DNA of 64,000 bases, taken from positions 1,984,001 to 2,048,000 of the forward strand of contig JALHQZ010000001.1 in NCBI GenBank assembly GCA_022841705.1. The letters are read 5' to 3'. Position numbers and translations under genes: made by a program. The notes under the pieces were generated by a model, which was given only the letters and a program-made list of their open reading frames with translations, ran no database searches and was not told where the DNA came from. This DNA is from Pirellulales bacterium (GTDB lineage: Bacteria; Planctomycetota; Planctomycetia; Pirellulales; Lacipirellulaceae). Shown here piece by piece: positions 53,100 to 63,455 of the stretch (positions are counted from its first letter, which is position 1; each line of letters starts with the position of its first letter).

Positions 53100-56000
53100 C
53101 GGGCCAAGTAAAAACCACTGTGGTGACTGATGATTGGGCGCTGGTCGCACACTTGGTCGACCGCTTTGAATCGCAGCGGCAAACCAGTCCCCAAGCGCGC
53201 TGGAACGATTTCCTGCCGGAGCGCGGTCACCCGCTCTTTGCCGAAACTGCGGCGGAACTGGTGCGCGTCGATCTGGAATACGCCTGGAAAAGCGGCCAGC
53301 GCCGGCGGCTGGACGAATACCGCCCGGCGGCGCCCGAACTTTTCCGCAATCGCGAACTGCTGAGCGGCCCCGCGTACGAAGAGTACCGCCAGCGCCGGCT
53401 CGCCGGCGATCACGTCGAACGCGGCGAGTACCGCGACCGCTACGGAGTCGATTCCACCACTTGGCCGGAAGGCGAGGCGGATTCTGCGGGCAGCGAATCG
53501 GATGAGGCTTTTCCCTCAGCGGGAAGCTACTTCGGCGAGTTCAAGTTGATTCGCGAGCTGGGCCGCGGCGCATTTGCACGGGTGATGCTTGCCGAGCAGC
53601 GTGACTTAGGCCAGCGTGCGGTAGTGCTAAAACTTTCGCCGACGCGCTCGCTCGAACCGCAGCACCTCGCGCGGTTGCAGCATACGCACGTGATGCCGAT
53701 TCACTCGGTGCATGAAGTCGATGGCTTGGTAGCGGTCTGTATGCCGTTCTTTGGCGAACGCACGCTTGCGGACTTAATGCGGCATCTGGTGGGGCGGCAA
53801 GAGTTGCCCCGCTCGGGTCAAGAGTTGTTATCAACGTTGGTCGCCAAACAGGATGAAACCGTCGTGGGTGATCGCACGATCACCACGCCCCGCGGTGTGA
53901 AACCAACTGAACGCCGACCGCTCGATCCGCGCTTGCAAAAACTCAACTACGTCGATGCCGTGCTCACGTTGGTGAGCGACATCGCGGCGGGTCTGGGCCA
54001 CGCGCATGACCGGGGCATCGTGCATCGCGACGTGAAGCCTGCGAACATTTTACTGACCGATGATGGCCGCCCACTGGTACTCGACTTCAATCTGTCTGAC
54101 GAAACGGTCGTCAACGGCCGCGAATCGCTGACTGTCGGCGGAACGCTGCCGTACATGGCGCCAGAACATTTGCAGGCAGTGGTGCAGGGGGGTCGAGTGG
54201 GCCCGGCGAGCGATATTTACTCGGTCGGGACACTGCTGTTTGAACTTCTCAGCGGGCGCCGGCCGTACAGCGAGGCCGCCGCGACGCGCGATGAAGACCT
54301 GCTCGCCATGCGAACTGAACGGCTCGAACCCGCGCCACTCGTGACCCAGTTCAACCGTTCTGCCTCTCCCGCGGTGGCGGCGATCGTAGCGAAATGCCTC
54401 GCGCCGGCGCCGGAGAATCGCTATCGCTCGATGGCCGATCTGGAGGAAGACCTCCAGCGGCAGTTGCACCACCTGCCGCTCCGTCATGCGCCCAATCCCT
54501 CCGTTAAAGAACGGTTTTCCAAATGGCGGCGGCGGCGCCCGAAGTTGGTCTCGGCGACCTCCGTCGCTGCTGTGGCGGCGGTGCTACTAGCGATCCTCGC
54601 GAGCGCCCTCGTCGCCCGCAACGCGCGTCTCGCTAAGCTGGATGCCGCCCAGCGCTACCAGCAGTTCCTAACGTTAGCGGACGCCGCTCGCATTTCACTC
54701 AGTGTTCCTGATGGCGAAGCGGAACCGATTAACCGCGGGCTCGCCGTAGTGCGCGGCGTACTGGAACCGCTCGCCGGTTCCACGCCCGAACTTCGCCAAC
54801 AACCGTGGTTTCAGAATCTTTCCGCCGAACAGCAAACGGAACTCGCCCAACGGCTCACTGAGTTGAATTACCTATCAGCGCGTGGCGAGGCGATTCTCGC
54901 CAAACTGGCCGTCACTGAAACCGAATCGCAAAAGCACCGCGCGCGCGGTTTAGAAGCGAACTCACGGGCCGCAGAATGGGCCATTGGCGCCGGGTCGCAG
55001 AAGGCGCTCGAACGTCAGCGTCAGTTGCTGCGCGGAGAACCCGTCCTGAAGAATGCGGACTTAGCCGCCACAGCTCCCGCAGAGAGTTTGCTGAACGTGC
55101 AGCAGCTGCTCAGCGAACAAGATTACGCGAGTGCTTTGCCGCAACTTGAACTGCTCGCAAACGAAAGGCCCACCGATCCGGTTGTGTGGCTCCTACGTGG
55201 AAATTGCCAGGCAGCGCTGGGCGATCTGCCGGCCGCCGAAGGGAGTTACACCACCGCCGCCGCGCTGCATGGTGGTTCATCGACTGGCTATTTCAACCGG
55301 GGGTTATGCCGCTACCAGCAGGGCGAGTTCGAAGCGGCCGCCGCCGATTTCACAATTGCACTCGGCAAGGTAGGCAAGTCGCCCAGCATCCTGCTGAACC
55401 GCGCGCTCGCCCAACTTTCGGCCGGCAAGTTGCAACCAGCGCTCGCCGATCTCGACGCGGCGATTGCGCTGCCCGATTGTTCGCCCCGGGCGTACCTCAT
55501 TCGGGCTCAGGTGCGGGCGCGCACCGGTGACAAAGCGGGCTCGCTACAAGACCTTCAGGCCGGCATCACCGCCACGCCCGACGACGAACTCGGCTGGGTC
55601 GCTCGCGGGATGGCGCAGCTACAATTCGCGCCCGAGAAAGCGCTCGCCGATCTTCAGAAGGCGCAAGAACTGAATCCGCAATCGCGACTGGTGCTGGAGA
55701 ACATCGTCCACGTCTCCGCTGACCGCCTCAGCAAACCCGACGAAGCTTTCGCCGCGTTTGACGCTTGGCTTAAACTCGAACCTCACTCCGCGCAAGCATT
55801 GATCGGCCGCGCCGTGCTTCACGCGCGGCAAGGCGATGAAAAAGCATCAGCGCGAGATGTAGAAGCAGCGCTCGCCAACTCGCGGGAACCGATCATCCTG
55901 TTCCAAGCCGCGTGCGCGCTATCTCTCACCGCGCCTAGCAATGCTGACGAGTCCGCTCGCGGCTTAGCGCTGCTAGCGGAAGCGATCGAGCGGGACGCAA

Positions 56001-56140
56001 CGCTCGCCGCCCGGGCGGAAACGGACGACGATTTGGCGAACCTCCGCAAGCTTCCCGCTTACACTGACTTAAAAGCAGCCCGCAAAGCGTGGGAAAACGC
56101 GACTCGCTCGTTCCGTTCGCCCGATGCTTTGGTAAACTAA
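53096..56140 (+). CDS. Transmembrane Ser/Thr protein kinase with TPR sensor domain
   Basis: 1014 residues. Residues 1-130 form an N-terminal region shared with the broken kinase at 1798. Kinase domain about 150-470: glycine loop GRGAFARV (155-162), Lys179 in VVLKLSP, HRDVKPANIL (His310, Asp312), LDFNLSDE (DFN in place of DFG at 330-332) and GTLPYMAPEHL. The transmembrane helix is at about 500-525 (TSVAAVAAVLLAILASALVA). A long extracytoplasmic or cytoplasmic helical part carries several TPRs from about 670 to 960 (NRGLCRYQQGEFEAAAADF, LNRALAQLSAGKLQPALADL). Translationally coupled to the sigma factor, which is its likely partner. Confidence 0.92.
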   Translation: MTGQVKTTVVTDDWALVAHLVDRFESQRQTSPQARWNDFLPERGHPLFAETAAELVRVDLEYAWKSGQRRRLDEYRPAAPELFRNRELLSGPAYEEYRQRRLAGDHVERGEYRDRYGVDSTTWPEGEADSAGSESDEAFPSAGSYFGEFKLIRELGRGAFARVMLAEQRDLGQRAVVLKLSPTRSLEPQHLARLQHTHVMPIHSVHEVDGLVAVCMPFFGERTLADLMRHLVGRQELPRSGQELLSTLVAKQDETVVGDRTITTPRGVKPTERRPLDPRLQKLNYVDAVLTLVSDIAAGLGHAHDRGIVHRDVKPANILLTDDGRPLVLDFNLSDETVVNGRESLTVGGTLPYMAPEHLQAVVQGGRVGPASDIYSVGTLLFELLSGRRPYSEAAATRDEDLLAMRTERLEPAPLVTQFNRSASPAVAAIVAKCLAPAPENRYRSMADLEEDLQRQLHHLPLRHAPNPSVKERFSKWRRRRPKLVSATSVAAVAAVLLAILASALVARNARLAKLDAAQRYQQFLTLADAARISLSVPDGEAEPINRGLAVVRGVLEPLAGSTPELRQQPWFQNLSAEQQTELAQRLTELNYLSARGEAILAKLAVTETESQKHRARGLEANSRAAEWAIGAGSQKALERQRQLLRGEPVLKNADLAATAPAESLLNVQQLLSEQDYASALPQLELLANERPTDPVVWLLRGNCQAALGDLPAAEGSYTTAAALHGGSSTGYFNRGLCRYQQGEFEAAAADFTIALGKVGKSPSILLNRALAQLSAGKLQPALADLDAAIALPDCSPRAYLIRAQVRARTGDKAGSLQDLQAGITATPDDELGWVARGMAQLQFAPEKALADLQKAQELNPQSRLVLENIVHVSADRLSKPDEAFAAFDAWLKLEPHSAQALIGRAVLHARQGDEKASARDVEAALANSREPIILFQAACALSLTAPSNADESARGLALLAEAIERDATLAARAETDDDLANLRKLPAYTDLKAARKAWENATRSFRSPDALVN

Positions 56141-56180
56141 TAGTTGGCCCCGACATCGCACCCTATTCGACTCTCACCGC

Positions 56181-58979
56181 TTGAAATCACATCGCTCCAA
56201 TTCGAACGCGCACCGGCCACGCCGGTTCGAAGCGCTCGAACCTCGCTACGCGCTCGACGGCGCCGCCGGAACACTGGTGGGGGTCGATCCGCATTTTACG
56301 CTCAGCTTCGCACCGGATGGCACGGCGCTCGCCGGGCAGTTCAGCGGACTGGCGGCCGATTTCAATGCGATCGCTTCAACTCCCGCGTGGCGGGAAGCGA
56401 TTCTGCGAGGTTTTCAAACCTGGGCCGTACATACGAATGCGGATATCGGTGTGGTGGCCGATGGGGGACAACCCTTCGGCTTCCCCGGCGCCAGCCAGGG
56501 GGACGCGCGGTTTGGAGACATTCGCATCGGCGGTGTCGTGGCCAGCAGCGAAGTCGGCGCCGTGAGCGTACCGGTTAATAACTTGCTTTCCGGCACGTGG
56601 CTGGCGGATGTGCTGTTCAATACCGACTTCAACTACCAAACGGTCGACCAAATTTTGGCGATCGCCATGCACGAAGCAGGCAACGTATTCGGCCTGAAGG
56701 ACAGCCCCGACCCGAACTCGCCGCTCTTCACGCAAACGACGCCGACGGTCAAACAGCCAACGGCGACGGACATCGCCAATCTGCAAGCACTGCACGGTGC
56801 GCGCGCTGCGGACGCCAACGAAGCGCACACTGAAAACGGCAGCGCCTACACCGATAACGACTCGCTGATAACGGCAACTCCGCTGCTTAGAAACGAACTT
56901 CCCGGCGGCAACGGCGGGTCGGCGCCCTCAATCGTCTACGGCGACATTACCACGACTACTGATCGAGATTACTTCTTCATCGATACGCCAGGCGGATACA
57001 CCGGCAGTATGACCATTACGCTGCGCTCGCACGGGATCAGTCTCCTGATGCCCGAAGTGGCGCTGCTGAACGCTGCAGGGCAGGAATTGGCGACGGCAAC
57101 CGCTTCCACGATTGGTGGTAGCGAACTGGTGCTCAATTTGCCAACCATCACGCAGAATGCCGACTTCTATGTGCGGATCGAAGGCGCCGACCCCGGCGTG
57201 TTTGGCATCGGCGGTTACTCGCTGATTGTCACCTACAACGGCGCCAACCAAGCAGATCCCATGCTCGTGGCAGAGCTTGCCAGCGGCAAGTACCGCAATC
57301 TTTCGCAAGCGGCGCTCGGCGGGTTTTTTGACAACGATCTCGAAAACGAGTTCTTGAACGATGACGGCCATACCGACGACGATGCCGGATTAGGCCTCGA
57401 CCTCGAAACTCAGCCCGGCTTCGTCCCGCAGACGCGCTACCAAACGATCGGCAGTATTTCCGATGCAACTGACATCGATCATTTCGTCATCAAGTCGCCC
57501 GATATGGCGGCGCTCGATACGCTCACCGTCGCCATTCGCTCGCTCGAACGGGGCGGGCTGCGGCCGAAAGTGCGGCTGCTGAACGAAAACTGGCAGCCGG
57601 TCGCGGCGACGATTCTCGCCAGCGGCGCCGGCGATTTTGTCATCCAAGCGACAGGCATTCAGCGCGACAAAGACTACGTACTCGAGGTGCAAGCCGCCGA
57701 TGCGGGGAGCGTCTTCAACACCGGCAACTACGAGCTGACCGCAGTCTTCAGCGCCGACGCGACGCCGCTCACCTTGATGGCCAGCGGCACAACCGGTGGC
57801 GCGGTTAACGGCCGCGTTCATACGCTCTACGTTGCCCGGCCGCAACTGATGCACTTCGCGCTCGAGACCGGCGCCGCGGCTACCTCAACGCTCACGGCGG
57901 TCGTCGCGACGGTTCGCAATTCCAGCGGCGTGGCGGTGGCGACGATCGCCGCGCCGCCCGGCGACACGCGCAGTCTTCCGGCCGTGCTGTTGAATCCGGG
58001 TGAGTACACCATCGAGTTCGTGGTCCGTACGCTTAATGGTAGCCCCCCACCGAGTCTGACTTACGCCTTGCGTGGCCGCGCAATTTCGGATCTCTTCGTG
58101 GGTGACCCAAACGACCCGACAACGCACCCTTTCGCACATCCCAATCCGGAGCTCGGCGCGCTGTTTTTGTACCCGGGCAACTTCGCTTCGAACGATCCCT
58201 ACTTGTGGGATAACTTCGTCGAGTCGCTCCCCGAACCACCGCCACTGCTGGAACTTGGTCCGCTGGTAAATCTGCTCGTTGGCGATTGGTGGAGTTGGGT
58301 GTGGAATCTCGGCGGCGGAGGCGGGCCGCCACTAGCGCAAGATGACACACGGTACACGGTTCGTTCGCAAGGCAGCGGTGCGGCGAGTGGCAATGCGCTG
58401 ACGAACGACTTCGATCCGGAACAGCGGCCACTAGTGACGCTGCTGCAGAGCGGTCCCAGCAACGGGACGTTGAGTTTTAGCGAAAATGGCGCCTTCACTT
58501 ACACTCCTGCGCCTGGCTTTGTCGGAACGGATCGCTTCACTTATGCCGCGTACAATTTTGCGACCGAGTCGCAGCCGGCGACGGTGCGGATTGTGGTGAC
58601 TTCCGGACTGGCTGGGGATTATAACGCCGATGGCGTCGTTGCCATTGACGACCGTGACGCGTGGCTGGCGGCGTTTGGCTCGCGCGACGAACTGCTCGCC
58701 GATGGCAACCAAGATGGCGTGGTCGATGCGGCGGATTATAGTTTGTGGCGCGATAACATGGGGGCGTCGCTCCCCGGCGCGGCGCTCGCCAGTGCGATTC
58801 CGGTCGCCATTCCCGTTTCAGCGGTAAGTTTGCCGGTCCCGGCGCCGAGCTTGCCTCCGTCCACAGAACAGCGAAGCTCGCCGCGTGAACTTGCCTTCCT
58901 GGCGTGGGGCAGCGAAGAAAATGAGAGCGGCGATTCTGTCACACGGCCTAAACGAGCGGTCCGCCGATGGCTGCGCTAA
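56181..58979 (+). CDS. Large secreted matrixin-like protein with degenerate zinc motif, cadherin-like and dockerin domains
   Basis: 932 residues from a TTG start. The leader [14 protein letters not shown] is the planctomycete F-x-x-LEPR type. Residues 35-195 resemble a matrixin/serralysin-type metzincin ([19 protein letters not shown]), but the motif H-E-x-G-H-x-x-G-x-x-H reads [12 protein letters not shown] (164-175): two of three zinc histidines are Asn and Asp. Two PPC-like beta domains follow (about 245-350 and 410-520; [20 protein letters not shown]), then an Ig/cadherin-like tail ([47 protein letters not shown]) and a dockerin pair ([38 protein letters not shown]). It overlaps the following DUF1559 gene by 13 bases. 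Confidence 0.8.
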   Translation: MKSHRSNSNAHRPRRFEALEPRYALDGAAGTLVGVDPHFTLSFAPDGTALAGQFSGLAADFNAIASTPAWREAILRGFQTWAVHTNADIGVVADGGQPFGFPGASQGDARFGDIRIGGVVASSEVGAVSVPVNNLLSGTWLADVLFNTDFNYQTVDQILAIAMHEAGNVFGLKDSPDPNSPLFTQTTPTVKQPTATDIANLQALHGARAADANEAHTENGSAYTDNDSLITATPLLRNELPGGNGGSAPSIVYGDITTTTDRDYFFIDTPGGYTGSMTITLRSHGISLLMPEVALLNAAGQELATATASTIGGSELVLNLPTITQNADFYVRIEGADPGVFGIGGYSLIVTYNGANQADPMLVAELASGKYRNLSQAALGGFFDNDLENEFLNDDGHTDDDAGLGLDLETQPGFVPQTRYQTIGSISDATDIDHFVIKSPDMAALDTLTVAIRSLERGGLRPKVRLLNENWQPVAATILASGAGDFVIQATGIQRDKDYVLEVQAADAGSVFNTGNYELTAVFSADATPLTLMASGTTGGAVNGRVHTLYVARPQLMHFALETGAAATSTLTAVVATVRNSSGVAVATIAAPPGDTRSLPAVLLNPGEYTIEFVVRTLNGSPPPSLTYALRGRAISDLFVGDPNDPTTHPFAHPNPELGALFLYPGNFASNDPYLWDNFVESLPEPPPLLELGPLVNLLVGDWWSWVWNLGGGGGPPLAQDDTRYTVRSQGSGAASGNALTNDFDPEQRPLVTLLQSGPSNGTLSFSENGAFTYTPAPGFVGTDRFTYAAYNFATESQPATVRIVVTSGLAGDYNADGVVAIDDRDAWLAAFGSRDELLADGNQDGVVDAADYSLWRDNMGASLPGAALASAIPVAIPVSAVSLPVPAPSLPPSTEQRSSPRELAFLAWGSEENESGDSVTRPKRAVRRWLR

Positions 58980-60028
58980 ATCGTTGCAAGGCCTTCACGC
59001 TGGTCGAATTGCTGGTGGTGATTGGCATCATTGGCGTGCTCGTCGCGCTGCTGCTGCCGGCCGTGCAGGCGGCGCGCGAAGCCGCACGGCGGTCGCAGTG
59101 TATCAATAATCTCAAACAGGTAGCGCTGGCGGCGCTCAGCTTCGAAGAGCGTTCGGGGGTTCTGCCGTCGGCGGGAGATGTCGCCTTGCAACGCGACAAA
59201 AAACGCAACGTTACGATCTTCAACCACACTGGTGGTAAACAGTTCGGTTGGCTCGTCTTCATTTTGCCGGAACTGGAAGAACAATCGCGGTTCGACCTCT
59301 TCAATTTCAAGGCGAACGTCTTCAACCAACCACCGGCCGCGATTGGAACTTCGATTGCCACGCTGAGTTGCCCGAGCGAATCAGGCGCTACAACGATCTT
59401 TCGGTCCGTCGAATTCTCGCGGCCAGCTTTCGGCAAAGGCAACTACGCTGGTTACGCGAGCCCTTTCCACACCGACTTACAACTGCTCTATCGGGGAGCG
59501 CTTATTGCGGGCGGCCAGCGAGTCTCGGCGATCGAAGATGGGATGTCAAACACGCTCTTAGCGAGTGAAGTTCGCACGCTTGATGATGAGCGAGACATTC
59601 GCGGCGTGTGGTCTACGCCGTGGAACGCAGCCAGTTTGCTCGCGTTCGATATGCATCCGCAACTCGCCAGTGGAAATCCCGACGGCACCGGCGTGGGTGA
59701 TCCCTTTCAAGCCGAAACCCACGCCGTCTATGTGGCTAGTCCCGAGAGCGTTGGCGAAGCCCAAACGCCAAACAACCAGGGACCAAACGGCGATGTTTTC
59801 TCGGGCTGTTCTGCCGTTCACGCCGCCTCAGCCGCCGCGGGGATGCCCTGTATTCAGCCCACTGCGAGTACTTTCGTCGGGCTTTACGCCCACCTCTCCG
59901 CGGCGCCACGGAGCAATCACCCCGGGGGAGTCAACGCCGCGTATCTCGATGGCCACGTCGCGTTCTTGCCGAACGAAATCGACGAGTTCTCGATGGCGTA
60001 CGCAGTCAGCGTGAACGATGGTTGGTAG
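58967..60028 (+). CDS. DUF1559 prepilin-type protein
   Basis: 353 residues with only a nine-residue leader before [20 protein letters not shown], a class III-like prepilin signal. [29 protein letters not shown] and [18 protein letters not shown] are the usual DUF1559 landmarks. It overlaps the preceding matrixin-like gene, so its translation is probably coupled, which links this pseudopilin to export or surface display of that protein. Confidence 0.9.
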   Translation: MAALNRCKAFTLVELLVVIGIIGVLVALLLPAVQAAREAARRSQCINNLKQVALAALSFEERSGVLPSAGDVALQRDKKRNVTIFNHTGGKQFGWLVFILPELEEQSRFDLFNFKANVFNQPPAAIGTSIATLSCPSESGATTIFRSVEFSRPAFGKGNYAGYASPFHTDLQLLYRGALIAGGQRVSAIEDGMSNTLLASEVRTLDDERDIRGVWSTPWNAASLLAFDMHPQLASGNPDGTGVGDPFQAETHAVYVASPESVGEAQTPNNQGPNGDVFSGCSAVHAASAAAGMPCIQPTASTFVGLYAHLSAAPRSNHPGGVNAAYLDGHVAFLPNEIDEFSMAYAVSVNDGW

Positions 60029-60088
60029 CGGCGCTAGCGGTCTTTAGTTGTTGCTCTCTCTCGACTTGCGATTAGCCGCAGGTCGAAG

Positions 60089-60180
60089 CGACAGAAATTC
60101 TGCCAATTTCGACAGAATTCTTTCTTGCAGTTGGCGGGCGCCAGTTTCTTAACCGGCTCTTAACAATGTGCTATTCTGTC
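60089..60180 (+). promoter_or_regulatory. Promoter with three copies of a GACAGAA element
   Basis: TTAACC (60149-60154), a 17-base spacer and TATTCT (60172-60177) form a good promoter for the gene at 60249. CGACAGAA occurs at 60089-60096 and again at 60110-60117, 21 bases (two helical turns) apart, and an inverted TTCTGTC (60174-60180) overlaps the -10 box. The arrangement suggests a regulator site. Confidence 0.5.
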
Positions 60181-60248
60181 AAGCGGTTGGAACCGGCAGG
60201 GATTTTCGATCCGCGAACCTAGACATCATGCGATTGTTTCCGAGTTAA

Positions 60249-62777
60249 ATGTTTCAACCCTCCACCAAAACTCTGTTGCTGACAGGTATTCTCTGCGTAC
60301 TGCCGCAAATGGCGAGAGGCCAAACGTTCTGGGCCAACCCCGCAACAGGCATAGCAGGCGGCGACTGGTTTACGGCCGCGAATTGGAGCCCGGCAATTGT
60401 TCCGGGTACCACGAACGACGCCGCCATTGCCAACGGCGGTGAGGCCCGATCGAGCTCCGGCGCGATCGCCGTGAATCGATTGGAGATCGCGCGAAACGGT
60501 TCGACCGGGGCGCTAACAATTCTCGGCGGTTCTCTCACCAGTGATTCGGATCTTGATGTCGGCGAGCTGACCAGCAGTTACGCGCTCGGCCCCGCGACTT
60601 TCACCAGCAACGGCACGCTAACGGTGAGCGGCGCTTCGCAGGTGCGCACCGGTTTCACCGGCAGTGGTGATCTTGACGTTGGCCAAGCGGGGGCTTCACT
60701 CGGCGCTACCGCCAACAGTCAGGGAACAGCGAACATCACGGCCACAACGGTGAACATCGCCGGCGACGTGGATGTTGCCCAAGCTTCCGCGGACATGACT
60801 TCACGAGCTAACGGCATCGGTACGCTGACGATTAGCTCCGCCTCTTCGCTCACCGTCACCGGTGATATCGATGTCGGCCCCGTTGGCGGGGCCGGGGTTT
60901 CGACTTCAGCCGCCATAGTTAACTTATCCTCCATTACGAGCGGCACGCTCGGCGGCGGGTTCGATGTGGGAATTGCCACCGGTTCCACTGCCGGCCAGAA
61001 TCGCGGCGATGGGCGACTCTTCATAACCGACGCCGCGCTGAGCATTGGCGCTGCTGTTCCCGCTCTTCCGGATGGGCTCAATGTCGGCAATGTCTCCACT
61101 GCGGCCAGCGAAGGCGCCATCGGTTTCGGCCAAGCCACGCTGACGCGCGTAAACCTCACGGCGGCGGGAAGTATCGACATTGGCGCCATCAATGGTAGTG
61201 GTGGTCAGTCTGCCAACCGCGCTGAAGGAACGCTCACCGCAACGCAGAGTAAGCTGACTTCAACATCGCTGAATTTGGCCACGCAAACGGCAGGCGTCGC
61301 GGGTACGGCCATCGGGACTCTGAGCCTGAAATCATCGTTGGTGCAGGTGAGCGGAGCCGCCACGCTGGGACCAGGAGCCACTACCGAATTCGCCCTCGCC
61401 GGCGCCACGCGCTCGACGGGAACCACCGCCACGGCCGTGTATCCGGGTATCGACGCCTCTTCGATCGCCGTCGATGGCCTTCTGAGAGTCACGCTCGCCG
61501 ATGGTTATGTGCCAGCGATCGGCGCTCAGTTCGACCTGATCAATGCCTCGATTAGCGGAACCTTTGATAGTGTATTGCTGCCGTTGTTGCCGAGCGGTCG
61601 CTCTTGGCAGCAAGCGCTTACCGCGAGCCAGTTCTCGCTGCTGGTTGTCGCCGCCGGAGTAGTAGGCGATTACAACAACAATGGCGTCGTCGACACCGCT
61701 GACTACACCCTGTGGCGCGATGCCAATGGCACATCCACAGTCTTACAGAACGACTCAATCGGCGGCGTGATTGGCCCAGCGCACTACACGCAGTGGAAGA
61801 ATAACTTTGGGCTCATCGCCGCTGTGTCGTCCCTCTCTGCGGTTCCTGAACCGAGCGCTATTCTTATCACTGGCGTAGTTGTTGCGATGACTTTCCATAG
61901 GCGTCGCCGACAGGCATTCACGCTCGTCGAACTTCTGGTCGTGATCGCGATCATCGGCATCTTAATCGCGCTGCTCTTGCCTGCGGTGCAAGCGGCACGA
62001 GAATCAGCACGGCGAGCGCAGTGTGTCAACAACCTCAAGCAGTTTGGTCTGGCATTCCAGAGTCATTTAACGACGCATCGCTTCTATCCTAGTGGCGGGT
62101 GGAAATGGGACTCGCCGCCGACGTACAAAGGGGGCCGCGTGGCGATTGGAGCCGATCAAAAAGCAGGCTGGGGTTTTCAGATTCTGCCGTTCATTGAGGA
62201 GCAGGCGGTGCAAGACGCAGGTCCAGTAGCAGCGGTCGGCGCGGCGATCCCCAGCTTCTTCTGCCCTTCGCGTCGTTCGCCACAAACGCTCACGCGTCCC
62301 GACAAGTACGAACCCCGGCTCACCACCACCGGCACAATCACTCACGGCCTGGCTGATTACGCCGCCAGCAATCTTGATGAGACGGGAGTCATTCAGCGGT
62401 TCGAGCCGCTCGTCGGCGCGAAAGTCATTGACGGCAATTCGCACACCATCGCCGTGGGGGACAAGCGGCTGAACATCGGCTTCCTCGGCGAGCCTCAGGA
62501 CGACGACAACGAAGGTTATTCCGTCGGTTGGAATCAAGACACACTGCGCCGCACGAGTGAGATCCCCGAACCCGATTACGCGGGCGAGGAGGATGTTTAC
62601 CACTTGGGAGATGAGGACGAACTCGACGGCAAGAAGTTGTTCGGATCTTCGCATCCGCCCGGAATCAACGTCGCGCTGCTGGACGGATCGGTGCGATTGG
62701 TAGCGTACGACATTCACAAAGATGTATTTCGCAGTGCAGGAGACATCGCCGATGGTGGCGTCGATCCATTACCGTAA
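60249..62777 (+). CDS. PEP-CTERM autotransporter-like protein fused in frame to a DUF1559 prepilin-type protein
   Basis: 842 residues. Residues 1-25 are a signal peptide. About 26-470 are low-complexity beta-helix-like repeats ([35 protein letters not shown]). A dockerin pair follows ([16 protein letters not shown], second half [10 protein letters not shown]). A complete PEP-CTERM signal is next: VPEPSAI, hydrophobic helix, RRRR. Instead of ending, it continues [20 protein letters not shown] and a full DUF1559 domain ([47 protein letters not shown]). There is no frameshift or start codon at the junction (about 61900-61920). Prepilin peptidase cutting before FTLVE would split the chain into two proteins. 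Confidence 0.85.
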   Translation: MFQPSTKTLLLTGILCVLPQMARGQTFWANPATGIAGGDWFTAANWSPAIVPGTTNDAAIANGGEARSSSGAIAVNRLEIARNGSTGALTILGGSLTSDSDLDVGELTSSYALGPATFTSNGTLTVSGASQVRTGFTGSGDLDVGQAGASLGATANSQGTANITATTVNIAGDVDVAQASADMTSRANGIGTLTISSASSLTVTGDIDVGPVGGAGVSTSAAIVNLSSITSGTLGGGFDVGIATGSTAGQNRGDGRLFITDAALSIGAAVPALPDGLNVGNVSTAASEGAIGFGQATLTRVNLTAAGSIDIGAINGSGGQSANRAEGTLTATQSKLTSTSLNLATQTAGVAGTAIGTLSLKSSLVQVSGAATLGPGATTEFALAGATRSTGTTATAVYPGIDASSIAVDGLLRVTLADGYVPAIGAQFDLINASISGTFDSVLLPLLPSGRSWQQALTASQFSLLVVAAGVVGDYNNNGVVDTADYTLWRDANGTSTVLQNDSIGGVIGPAHYTQWKNNFGLIAAVSSLSAVPEPSAILITGVVVAMTFHRRRRQAFTLVELLVVIAIIGILIALLLPAVQAARESARRAQCVNNLKQFGLAFQSHLTTHRFYPSGGWKWDSPPTYKGGRVAIGADQKAGWGFQILPFIEEQAVQDAGPVAAVGAAIPSFFCPSRRSPQTLTRPDKYEPRLTTTGTITHGLADYAASNLDETGVIQRFEPLVGAKVIDGNSHTIAVGDKRLNIGFLGEPQDDDNEGYSVGWNQDTLRRTSEIPEPDYAGEEDVYHLGDEDELDGKKLFGSSHPPGINVALLDGSVRLVAYDIHKDVFRSAGDIADGGVDPLP

Positions 62778-63333
62778 GCGTTGGTTCGCTGAGCGCTTGC
62801 TCGTTGCGTGCGGCATCGTCGCGCTTGGCGGTTGCGGTTCCAAGGTTTCGCAGCTCGCCGCGCAGCTAGAATCACCGAGTCTCGAAGAGCGCTACGACGC
62901 CGCTAAAGCCTTGGCGGACGTTGGCAATGAAGCCGTCGAAGCGCTGCCGCAACTCATTGGCGCGCTCGATGACGCCAGCCCGAAAGTCCAGTACCGCGTG
63001 GCAAAGGTGCTGAGCAAGCTGGATGACGCCGCCGCGCCAGCCGCCGCGGAAGCTGCCAAGGCGCTCGCTAAGGCAGACGAGGAGACGCAGTATTACCTGC
63101 TAAAAGTCTTGGCCAACTCGGACGACGCCGCGGCGGTCGCCACACCGCAACTCACCAAGATGCTCGAAAGCAGAGTGTCCGATCACCGCTACTATGCCGT
63201 TAAGGCGCTCGCCAACGTCGGCGACGCGGCCAAGCCCGCGATCCCCGCGCTGCGCCGCGTGGCGAAAGACTCGGACGAGAAGGTGCGCAAAGCGGCGGAG
63301 GCGGCCCTCGCTCAACTTGCCGGCCAAGGATGA
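62752..63333 (+). CDS. HEAT-repeat lipoprotein
   Basis: 193 residues from ATG 62752 (AGGAG is nine bases upstream), overlapping the previous gene by 26 bases. A lipoprotein signal with VALGGCGS is followed by about four HEAT-like repeats ([77 protein letters not shown]). HEAT repeats serve as protein-binding scaffolds. Coupling to the PEP-CTERM/DUF1559 fusion gene suggests the two work together at the membrane. A start at 62722 is possible but would bury the signal. Confidence 0.8.
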   Translation: MVASIHYRKRWFAERLLVACGIVALGGCGSKVSQLAAQLESPSLEERYDAAKALADVGNEAVEALPQLIGALDDASPKVQYRVAKVLSKLDDAAAPAAAEAAKALAKADEETQYYLLKVLANSDDAAAVATPQLTKMLESRVSDHRYYAVKALANVGDAAKPAIPALRRVAKDSDEKVRKAAEAALAQLAGQG

Positions 63334-63455
63334 GTGTCGCCTTGTAACAAGGGGCACTCACATCGCGATGATTGAATTGAGTTGTTTGAATTAGTCCGTT
63401 GGCAAGCGTGCCTATCCCTTTATTGTATGGGCAACAAAGCGACGTGGAGAAGAAC

